Position numbers and translations under genes: made by a program
Notes under the pieces: model-generated
Told to the model about the DNA's origin: nothing
Seen by the model: only the letters and a program-made list of their open reading frames with translations
The model's database searches: none
Shown: in pieces, positions 1 through 8,643 of the stretch
Layout of the letters: every line of letters starts with the position of its first letter
Numbering within the stretch: position 1 is the stretch's first letter
Origin: Paracamarosporium sp. OC-R06-R3
Lineage: Eukaryota; Ascomycota; Dothideomycetes; Pleosporales; Didymosphaeriaceae
Direction of reading: 5' to 3'
Length of the DNA stretch: 25,464 nucleotides
Assembly: GCA_019828545.1 (NCBI GenBank)
Contig: JACVRA010000324.1
Span: 359-25,822 of the forward strand

Positions 1-475
1 GCTTAAGTATTATATAATAAGGTAGACGCCCTGCCTTTAAAACTAATACTATATAGCTTCCCTTACCTACACTAAAAGGTACACATGAGAATACTTAAGC
101 TAAGTATTTTCGTATAGTATAATATATAAGGATTCGTATTAAGGGAGCCACGTATACCGCCACGTCCTAGCCTCGTTATAACCTTTATAATAGTAAAGTA
201 AAAGTCTATAAAGGAAATACTAACTATAGCTTTTAATATTTACTATTAATATTCTTTTAATTCTAGTAATAAGTAATAAACTAGAAAGAGTATTTTTAGA
301 AGGCCATTATATAATTTTATAAGAGAGAATAAGACTTAGTATATTAAGTATTAAATATATAGAATACATAAAAAGTTAGTATTAAAATAGGATTTTAAAA
401 GAGGAAAAGTAGAGATACAATAATAAATAATAAAAACAATAAATAAGATAAAATACTAATAAAAAACTAATAATC
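1..475. repeat. AT-rich, RIP-like degraded repeat tract without genes
   Basis: This stretch is overwhelmingly A and T, full of TA, TAA and AATA runs, and has no long open frame. Composition changes sharply at about 475-485 to ordinary genic sequence. A perfect 11-base inverted pair lies at 1-11 and 90-100 (GCTTAAGTATT and its complement). The pattern fits the AT isochore-like repeats that RIP leaves in Pezizomycotina. No transposase or reverse transcriptase motif survives, so the original element cannot be named. Confidence 0.6.
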
Positions 476-711
476 ATATCGGTCCTATCGTTTTATCATT
501 GGCCACCCTGATTCGCAGCTCACTTGTAAACTACGTTATGTAATCAAGTAAATAGACTTTCAAGGTTTCAAGACTAGCCTAATCAGGCAGGGCGCGGCCC
601 GTCGGGATCCCCGCACATGGCTTGGAAATCTGGTTTTTGGTACACCGCATACCTTAGAAACTTCAGACATTAATCACTGCTAGTCTAGGCTTTCGCTTTT
701 CCTGAAGCTAT

Positions 712-2895
712 ATGGAAACAGAGGATTTTTTCTCGAATGAAGTACGGACAAGGCGCACTCGCAAATGTACAACAAAGTCACGAGATGGCTGCGCACGATG
801 CAAAGGTAGACGGGTAAGTAAGAATGTCTATTCATTATATAGCTCCTATCTAAACTATCTGAATATCTAGATCAAGTGTGATGAAAGCCGCCCAGCATGT
901 AAGAACTGCGCAAAAGTGGGGACCCAATGCCCTGGCTACCAGCAGCTGCTGCGCTGGTCAACCAAGTACGAACGACCGAGGAGAACCTCGAAGGCTACGA
1001 CTTGTGTGCTTCCAACTGAAGAAATCGAACCAATGCTACTTGGAAGCGGAGTAAGTGGGCAACAAGCGCAAAGCAGCAATATATGCGCACCACCAGAGAC
1101 ATCAGAAATATTGACCAGCCTCTGCGACGGACCTAATTCATTACGTCTAGACAACTATCAATGCCTTCCAGTCGATCCATCGATTTGCATTGCTGAGAAT
1201 CTCTCCCGGGACTAGAGTCTGACTGATAGCGCAGCAAGATCGATTGCGAGTGGCGAGGGTTTCAACGCATTGAGTTCGCCTCGAGCACCAGTTGCCCTGA
1301 GTCCAGAGATCATGTCATCACCTACTCATATTCCAACCCTTTTGATCGAATACTGGTTCCTTCACGTCTGTCCAAAGCGCTCAACGTTCGATTCTGAGAT
1401 CAACTATAATCGCCAAGTAGCCAGGAGTACCTGGACATACTCGGAAGCGGTGTCCACCACTATGCAAGCTATGTCAGCTGCCTGCCTTGTGAATAGAATG
1501 CCTCAACTGAGAGACATGCTACCATCTCTTTGGTCTCAGGCACTTGCTGCTGTAAGCTCAGGCATATCTCGAATCCAACAGTCTTCGGACCCAGAAGTTA
1601 CGATCGATTTGGTCTTCGCGGCACTGACACTGGGTACAACTTGGAATTGGTTTGCTCCTGCGGCACCTTTTGGTCCGGATTGTTTTTGCTTAGAGTCGGC
1701 TCGCAACTTGCTTTCACTATGGAAAACGAGATTAGCAGCGCCAGACGAACTACTTCATGCATACCTCTCGCAGGCACTGATATATTGGGAGATGCTCCTT
1801 GCTCCATTCGGCAACGGCACATTTCCGGTAGAGATTCGTACCAAGCGGCAGCAGCGGAAAATTCGGGTTGATAACGCTCTGCAGCTATCGTCTAGCCACG
1901 GAAATACTGAAGATATCGATCTACAACCGGCGGTACTTGTACAGGATACTCTGGGCACTAGACCAAATTCCTGGTCTGGCGTTTCAAGCGAGGTAATACA
2001 TATCTATGGACAAGTGTTGGCACTTTGCCGTAGTGTAGCCATTCGCGCCAGCGATGCAGAGGCCCCCACAGTTGCGAGTGCGAGCGATATGCTCTGCGAT
2101 ATCTCAATCGCCCACGATTTGCAGAAGGAGCTACTAGTCATGGACTTCAATATCCTTGTTCTTCTAGAAGAGGTTCAAGGATACAACATACAGACACAGG
2201 ACCATAACACTCCCGTATCACACCTCTTGCAAACAGCTGAAGCTTTCCGGTTAGCAGCTCTTCTGCAGTTGCATCTGACTTTCGACGAACTTCCGGCCTC
2301 GAAGGAGCTGTGCGACAATGACGTGTCCACTGAAGCGCCTCTCGAATACACGACGCAGAATGCTCACAAGCGACCATACAAAGTATCTCTTGTTCCGTTA
2401 GCCTTAAGGCTTGCGTGTCTTTTAGAGAGGATCCCTGTCGAGTCCGGATGCACATCTATTCATGCTATGCTATATCTTGCTACGGCAGTCTGTCTTCGGT
2501 ACCCCACCGCGTCAGAGCCACAAGACCATTCCCGGACCACTATAGATCTGACTCCCTCCAGGGCTATTGCGCCAGAACCAATATGGTCTTCACAAATATC
2601 TTGGGGTCTGGTGCGCGCTCCTCAGGAAAATGTCTCTAGTACAACCCTAGAAACTCCGCCTTACACAGCTGACCAATTCTCTCATCGCGTTCTGGAGATA
2701 ACAAGAGCGAGACACATGATTGAAACGCAACTAAATGCGCTACAACAAATGTTACCGCACGCATCAAGCGGCAATGTATTACAGCTCGTGCAAAATCTCT
2801 GGAATGCGTACGATACTTCGGGGTTGAGCGACCACGACATTAACTGGTTCAAAATCTTGGGAGACACCCTTCCGTGTGCCATGCCGTGGTCGTGA
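712..2895 (+). CDS. Zn(II)2Cys6 fungal transcription factor (Fungal_trans_2-like)
   Basis: This is a probable DNA-binding nuclear regulator. Exon 1 (712-813) and exon 2 (from 871) join across a 57-nt intron (814-870, GTAAGT...CTAG). The join rebuilds a complete binuclear cluster with Cys27, 30, 37, 44, 47 and 54 in CX2CX6CX6CX2CX6C spacing, followed by a basic stretch. The rest resembles the fungal-specific regulatory domain of the PF11951 type (for example HIPTLLIEYWFLHVCP near the start of the large exon). One in-frame TAG lies at 1213-1215. It is removed without a frame change if 1051-1215 is an intron: 165 nt, perfect GTAAGT donor, CTAG acceptor, phase 0. With both introns the protein is 653 residues. 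Without the second splice the gene is a nonsense pseudogene. Target genes cannot be read from sequence. It is convergent with the carnitine-pathway gene downstream. Confidence 0.85.
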
Positions 2896-3084
2896 GATGA
2901 TTTCGAAAGCGACGCATACGTCGATACTTCTGAGCCACAATGACGTTGCCTTCACGTCTCGCTTTTATCAGGCATAAGCATCTGTCCTAATGCCTCACGC
3001 ATCTTCAGTTGTCGTTTAGATTTCAATCGTATACAAAAAGGATCTTATTACAGATTCATTGTAAGAGTGCAAACAGTCATTGAG

Positions 3085-4740
3085 CTATTCAAATTTATTC
3101 CTCAATACCCGCATCTTACTGAAGAACGGGTCCTTATCAACGTAGGTACCCCTCAGCCATCTTGGTTTCCCAACATCGGCCGAGTCGAAGGCTCTTCTAG
3201 AATGAAGTGTCCTCGTGTTGTCGAATAGGACGCACTCACCCGGATTCATCTTCCGCTCGTATAAATAGCTGGATCTCTGTAGCAAAGCATTGAATTTGAC
3301 CGCAGCCTGATGCCATCGCTCGGCCTTGTCATTCAGATCTTGGAGGAGTTGTTTACTCGTTTCCATCTCATTGGTGGACTTTCGATGGATAGAGAATGGC
3401 GCTAGGAACGGAGGGCCCCAGTTGATCTTATCCAGACAGTTGACCAACATAGAATCATCCCACCCAGGACCTCCGTTGCGAATACTGAGTGCGTGCCATG
3501 CTTGCTTGTAGTCACTCAGACTAGTATAGAGGGTGTCACCAATACAAAGGGGGTGGAGATCGATGACTGGTTTGGTGGTGCGATAAATGTTAGAGTCGGG
3601 ATGGTTGTAATAATAGTTTGCGGGAACGGTCGTAAGCGTCTCGAAAGCCTCTGGATCGGTATGGAACAAGTCGACCGCCGCTTTGTAGGCATCTGCAAAT
3701 ACGCTAGCTCCACCCACAGACGCAGATTGGATGCAATGAAGCAGGTGGACGTGAGGCGGTTGCTGGAAGTATAGCAGGTCTGTGTGGAAGCCGAGATCGT
3801 GTGAGGTATATGCCGCGTTGATGGCTGCCGGAACTGTGCGAACTACCACATAGTCAGCGCATTGTTTGGCCAATCCGCAAATTTGTCTGATCAAGCTTAC
3901 CATCCCACGTTTGACCATAGAATGTATCCTTTATGGGTCCCATGCGAGTGGCTATCGTAGCCAGAGATGACTTTTTGCCAGGTATATTAGTGATAAACGC
4001 AAGACCAAGAGTGTGAAGCTGATTCATGAGGTGGTATAGAGTTCGATCATCCCGCAGGTATGATTCATAATCGTAGTCTGGAAGCTCAAGCCTGTCCTCA
4101 CTCCATAAAATGGGAGAGCCGAATGGTCTTTCGCGCGAGACAGGAAAAGAGCCTGTCTGGCTTAGTTCCCGTAGTGCAGCATTGTCGATTGTGGTAATAT
4201 GCTCGCCATCGAAGCCGGCAACGTCGTTGTCCCATCTGATACTGACATTGCCTAACTCAGTATCGGTATTGACCGCTTGTGCTTGGATTGTGGCCGGTAT
4301 ATCAGCAGTAGAGAACAACCTTTGGTTGGTAGACTCGTGCACGCACAAAGGACAAGAGCACGCATCGCGTAGGAGCAACGCCGAGAATTGCGCCTCTGTT
4401 CCATCGATTGGAATGATTATCCTTGCTGGACTTTGAGCTGTTCCAGATTCTTGCTCGATCGTTTCGGTCGGTAGCCCCGTAGCATCGCTGAGATAGCGGA
4501 AGGAAGAGAATGAACGGTCTGCCGAATGTGTCTGCCATGATCGCTGTAGTCAGTTAGCCAAATTTCCTCATCCCTGAAACATGTGAATTGGGGTACATTC
4601 GCCCTGAATGTGTCTTGCTTCAGAGGTTTCAAGCGTTGCGTAACCGTCTGGTATGGTTGAGCATAGATTGGTCGCGTAGAAAATGCGCGACGAAATCCAC
4701 TTTGGACAGCTTGCACAGCCGACTGCTGTCGTGCTATCAT
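3085..4740 (-). CDS. Gamma-butyrobetaine dioxygenase-like (TauD/GBBH family), mitochondrial
   Basis: This is a predicted Fe(II)/2-oxoglutarate hydroxylase of carnitine biosynthesis (gamma-butyrobetaine to carnitine, or the related trimethyllysine step). Exons are 4740-4597, 4543-3901 and 3842-3085. The introns are 53 nt (4544-4596, CTAAC/CTGAC then CAG) and 58 nt (3843-3900, GTAAGC, CTGAC, TAG). The splices give exactly 514 codons. The N-terminus is Arg/Gln/Ala/Ser-rich with an RRAFSTR stretch like a mitochondrial presequence. A GBBH-like N-terminal zinc module follows (Cys110, Cys112, Cys115, His117). The catalytic TauD domain has His282-x-Asp284 and distal His476, with a PRWLRGTYVDKDPF block near the C-terminus that contains the usual 2-oxoglutarate-binding arginine. 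I chose ATG 4740 because it begins the presequence. It is divergent from the aldolase gene. Substrate choice between the two carnitine-pathway hydroxylases is not settled by motif. Confidence 0.88.
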
Positions 4741-5312
4741 CTTTGACCTTGGACGCAAGAAGACGAGGGTTTACGAGACTGTGTGAGTTGCTGTTCGACT
4801 TGCTTATCATCGTTTGCGGCATCTCTAGAGCCCAGGGTTACTAACCCCATTCTGACCAGCTTTACGACGCGCATTTGTTGACGCCTGGGCAGATCGAAAA
4901 TGAGCCGGTATGTGGGGGTAATCGAGAACATTTTCCTTGAAGCGGAAGCCGACGTTTCGAAGTTCATATCCATTAGACTCTTCAGAATCGGTTCCCACGT
5001 GTCAATCTTCATTGTAGAGACGAGGAACAGCCGAAGTGGACCGATCATACGCACGCCAGAACTTGGACGCGCGGTGGTTGGCTGTCTCCGAGGATCTGGC
5101 GTACAGTTTTGCTGAAAATGCCCTAGCGCGCGCGTCGGCGCCCCACATTGCACATTGCCTATACGGGCCGTTCATGGTTAACAAGTGTAGCGCAATGTTT
5201 GCTTTCCAACTGCACTCGATTCCGACCCCGTTTTAAATTGCGACGCTCACCTCTCTTTTCTCTTCTACAACAGTCGGTTCGAAGACACCACTAATTATAC
5301 CAAACATTGAAC
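4741..5312. other. Divergent intergenic region between GBBH-like and aldolase genes
   Basis: This 572-base gap separates the starts of two divergent genes and should hold both promoters. It has unusually open reading on the minus strand. One frame from an ATG inside it runs into the GBBH start and stops at 4737-4739, overlapping that ATG as ATGA. A second frame from ATG 5173 is open for about 110 codons apart from one TGA. Neither product is recognised. No clear TATA box was seen. Confidence 0.4.
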
Positions 5313-6374
5313 ATGAGCTCCTCCGCATACGTCGAGGGAGAGCCAAAGAAGACGCCGTTGTAGCTTATATCGTAGGGCCCCTGTCTTCCTGGCATTCCGA
5401 AGCATCCTAAATTCTCTGAAAGAAGACAATGGCTTCTTGAGCGGATGGCTCTTGCCTTTCGCGTCTTCGCGCGACAGGGATACACTGATGGGTTGGCCGG
5501 CCACATCTCTGTGCGCGATCCAGAGAATCCGCACACATTCTGGACGGCAAGTAAATCTTGATGGACAACTGGATTTTTATACGGAATGAGGGCTCACATA
5601 TTAAAGAATCCATTGGCAGTACACTTCGGCTTATTGAAGGCAAGCGACATGATCCTCGTAAACTACGAAGGAGTACCAATTGGAGGTACGTTATTAGGGT
5701 AGTCTTATAACCTTTTCTGTAACTAACGTATCTCTAGGGAATTTAAGCCGGCCAGTAAATGCTGCTGGATTCTTCATTCACAGTGCAGTCCATAAGGCCC
5801 GTCCAGATGTTGTCGCTGTGTGCCATACCCACAGCCCTCATGGAATGGCTTGGAGCGCATTCGGTCGACCTTTAGAAATGCTAACTCTAGACGCTGCATA
5901 TCTATATGGTGACGCACATTCTGTATACCAGGTTCGGGTATCCTTAATATTCCCACTCGAAATTCGCTGACGGTTGCTAGGACTTTGGACAAACGGTGCT
6001 AACTGAGGAAGAAGGCGACCGCATTGGTGCAGCAATCGGTTAGTTCCCGCATCTCGGGATTTGCGGGAAACTTCAAGCTGACGTATATCTTAGGACCAAA
6101 GGGGAAAGCTATGATTCTTCAGAACCACGGGCTTCTTACCGTCGGCACAACAGTTGAGGAGGCTTGCTTCCTAATGAATCTTATGGAGCGCGCCTGTAAG
6201 ACCCAGTTACTGGTCGAGGCTGCGGCGTCCAACGGGCTGGCTAAGATACATATTCCACAACAAAGCGCTAGATACACGTTTGACACTTCAAGTGATCCTG
6301 AGACGCTATATTGGGAAGGCCATCCAGATCTTCAATTCGAAGAAATTATGTGTGACGGCTCGCATCGTGAGTAA
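5313..6374 (+). pseudogene. Class II aldolase/adducin-head protein with two in-frame TAG codons
   Basis: This is a metal-dependent class II aldolase/adducin-head family member; fungal members are usually of unknown substrate. Exons are 5313-5546, 5607-5685, 5738-5931, 5981-6038 and 6094-6374. Joined, they read smoothly through family motifs: GLAGHISVRDPENP, NPLAVHFGLLKASDMILVN, the zinc pair His134-x-His136 in CHTHSPHG, and NHGLLTVG (His200). The first intron uses a GC donor (GCAAGT at 5547). All other introns are GT-AG with clear branch sites. After the conserved start (EGEPKKTPL) the frame meets TAG at 5361-5363 and TAG at 5373-5375, then resumes GPCLPGIPK in the same frame. Both stops sit where CAG glutamine codons would fit. 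A restart at ATG 5445 would keep most of the domain but lose 44 residues. The 3' end is also uncertain: C|GTGAGT at 6368-6374 could be another donor giving a slightly longer tail. Confidence 0.78.
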
Positions 6375-6542
6375 GAAGAAATAATGTATTTGGGAACGGT
6401 TTTACGCTATGTTCACTAATAGCTATTGTCTGCTAGTAGTGGATTTCAAGAAATTCGACGTTCTATACTTCATCAAAATCATTTCAGGAAGCAGTTTCTC
6501 TTATCGCTTATCAAAGACAGTTTATCCGTAAAAAGTTTTTGT

Positions 6543-7670
6543 TCAATTACCTGCTTCAACAAGTTCTTTTCCCATAATGTCACCAAACTTCACAATCTCT
6601 AATTCTACCCAGCCTCTTTCGCGCCGTATCTCATTGATCTTCGTCGCGATGCCTGCGAAACTTGCTGCCGTCAAAACTGTACTTACACCGGTGTACTCGG
6701 AGATACTCGCACACTCATATGTGCTAACAAAGAATTGCACATGGAATCTTTGCCCAACACCGGATAGCTGGAAAGAAGAGTTAAGTGTGCCTGCCTTCGA
6801 GGCATATGTTGCCGACGTAGGCTGAGGTCCAAAGTCTAGCAGTGAACGCAAGAAATCAACGACTTTTCTCTCCTGCTTGGTTTGCATATCGGTATCTGGT
6901 TGTGTATCTTCCTCAACTATTGCCACAAATAACTTTCTTCCTTCGATTGTATCTTCCATCATGTTCCTTGCAAGCGGCATCGAGTGCCTCATGGCGAGAA
7001 GACCCACCGTCAGGATGTATTTGTTCGTGAAGTCGAACATGTTTGATTTGATAGCAACCAGAGTGTTTTCATTCAGCAGACATTCAATATTTATCGTGGA
7101 GTCATCCTCAACGCTAAACATCTGGTTTGGGAAATAAAACTGCAAGCCATCAGGAATGGTGACCGTCTGTGGATTCCATTGGGGTCTCTCTTCTTTCGTT
7201 ACTTGGTTGAATCTCGCGTGTCTTGCTCGCCCATTCTCACTGTCCACGACGAAGATGTGAGTCCACAGACGAGAGCTTCGAGCTAGAGCGCTGAACTGTA
7301 TAGTGCCACAAAGCATTGTTTGGTGTTCCAAGGAGTAGACATCGTCATCCAAGACAAGTATAATGCGAGCTTCAATGGATGCTGTGTCTGAGGGCGATAT
7401 GTTGTGTTCGTGGTATATGTTTGCAAGTAACGAATAAACATGTGCAAGAAGCACACTGACGTTGGCGAAGAAGGAAGAATGTTTTCGGAACACACGGGCT
7501 ACGCGAGATATGGGTAAGGCAATTTCCAAAACGGAAAACGTCGGTTGCTTGTTGAGGAATGAGATTGAAGTATCAAGTGGTGGACACAACGCTGCCCGAA
7601 TATCGCCAAGGTCTACGAACCGTTGTGGGGGATCGGGAAGTAGAAGAAGAGCATGGGTTGGTTGAGACAT
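6543..7670 (-). CDS. Pantetheine-phosphate adenylyltransferase-like protein lacking the HxGH site
   Basis: This is a single exon of 375 codons from ATG 7670 to TGA 6543. The start MSQPTHALLLLPDPP, the block GTIQFSALARSSRLWTHIF followed by VDSENG, the segment ending FLRSLLDF, and the tail INEIRRERGWVELEIV have the order and character of fungal pantetheine-phosphate adenylyltransferases (CoA synthesis, step four). The family hallmark GGTFDHLHxGHK should lie at about residues 207-222. Here that place reads IKSNMFDFTNKYILT: the glycines and both histidines are gone and three residues are missing. The usual C-terminal SST-type motif is also absent, and the chain stops early. I infer a non-catalytic paralogue or a gene that diverged under weak constraint. 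The true CoA enzyme would be elsewhere. The family assignment is from memory of conserved blocks and is moderate. Confidence 0.6.
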   Translation of the reverse strand: MSQPTHALLLLPDPPQRFVDLGDIRAALCPPLDTSISFLNKQPTFSVLEIALPISRVARVFRKHSSFFANVSVLLAHVYSLLANIYHEHNISPSDTASIEARIILVLDDDVYSLEHQTMLCGTIQFSALARSSRLWTHIFVVDSENGRARHARFNQVTKEERPQWNPQTVTIPDGLQFYFPNQMFSVEDDSTINIECLLNENTLVAIKSNMFDFTNKYILTVGLLAMRHSMPLARNMMEDTIEGRKLFVAIVEEDTQPDTDMQTKQERKVVDFLRSLLDFGPQPTSATYASKAGTLNSSFQLSGVGQRFHVQFFVSTYECASISEYTGVSTVLTAASFAGIATKINEIRRERGWVELEIVKFGDIMGKELVEAGN

Positions 7671-7877
7671 TTTAGCCTAGAATGTGAGGAATGAGTTGTT
7701 CGAGACCGACAAAAGCCTGCCTATGGCATGGCATCTAGGATTTAGGGATTCTACAAGTACTAGGCTGCGAAATGTTGACCGGTTTCTAAGTTAAATTAAG
7801 TTTCATTTCTGCGGCGTTAAGTCCTAGTCAGACGCCTTTTTGGGGCTACTGCACAGCTTATCACGCCACAAAATGCA

Positions 7878-7885
7878 TATATAAG
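7878..7885 (+). promoter_or_regulatory. TATA-like element
   Basis: TATATAAG is a full TATA-box match in an otherwise gene-free stretch. The nearest downstream start codon is the small ORF at 8044. Whether it drives transcription is unknown. Confidence 0.3.
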
Positions 7886-8043
7886 CGTGTGTTGATGGCT
7901 CAGCCTCCGGCCTGAAGTCATCCTGCTCGCACCCGTAGACGTCGTTTCAGGCAACTGCCCATAAGGCTTTCGAACCCCACTTTGCCGCCTGCAAGGCTGA
8001 TCCAACTTCCTAAGTTCATTTGTACAAGACCTTCCCATTCGCC

Positions 8044-8142
8044 ATGGCTGAACCACAACATATCAAAGAGCCAGAGGTGCATAAAAAGCACATCTTAGCC
8101 CCACTCTGCCAGGGGTCACCGGAGCATGCACGTCTCTGTTAG
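8044..8142 (+). CDS. Possible small ORF, unrecognised
   Basis: It has 32 codons beginning MAEPQHIKEPEVHKKH, with an ATG in strong GCCATGG context downstream of a TATA-like box. No family was recognised, and no continuation through a convincing intron was found. It may be the surviving first exon of a decayed gene. Coding status is doubtful. Confidence 0.18.
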   Translation: MAEPQHIKEPEVHKKHILAPLCQGSPEHARLC

Positions 8143-8643
8143 AGTCCTGCTAGTATTCGTATGACAGTAGTGGCGGCAAATAAGGTTTCATCTCCTTGCA
8201 CGCTCATCTAATGTCTATCAAGCCATTTGCAGCTGTTCAGGCGCCTGGAACGACCTGTAATCTATAGCAAGAGGTTGATTGGTGCCCGACCACCGTACAT
8301 GCACCAGCTGTCACACCAGCTGTACTCTCTTGAATGCATCACAAGGCCTTACACCGGCGAATTGCAGAAAAAATGTACCCATGTATCCGTAAATTCGTGA
8401 ATGAACGCCCTTGTGCGCAGCCGTTTTGGAAAGGAAAAACATTCCCTCTCACCGGACAACAACACCAATTACAAAGAGGTGAGAAAGGAAGTCAGTCATG
8501 AGCTTTTCGCCTGAGCGACGACCGAAAAAGGCCAGATATGGAAAGAGAAATAGAACGCCAAGAACCATTTAGCTAATCAACAGTCGCACAAATTTCCATG
8601 AAAATACCTCAACCATGCTTCTGGTTGATCATCCATTGATTGA

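Larger units (their letters stand above)
7671..8643. other. Long intergenic region with a TATA-like box and a 32-codon ORF
   Basis: These 973 bases lie between the start of the adenylyltransferase-like gene and the end of the CorA-like gene, and hold no recognised gene. A strong TATATAAG is at 7878-7885 on the plus strand. About 160 bases further on, an ATG in good context (GCCATGG, 8044) opens only 32 codons, to TAG 8140-8142. This could be a small gene, the remnant of one, or chance. Confidence 0.35.

Noticed and set aside
5361..5376. A tiny intron removing both TAG codons of the aldolase gene
   Set aside because: GTAGCTTATATCGTAG would be only 16 nt, far below the minimum for spliceosomal introns, and would remove residues (LxxISxGP) that fit the family.
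712..7670. A secondary-metabolite or catabolic cluster built from the regulator, hydroxylase, aldolase and adenylyltransferase-like genes
   Set aside because: No backbone synthase or transporter is present. The hydroxylase looks like a mitochondrial carnitine enzyme and the neighbours belong to unrelated pathways, so adjacency is not good evidence of a shared function.
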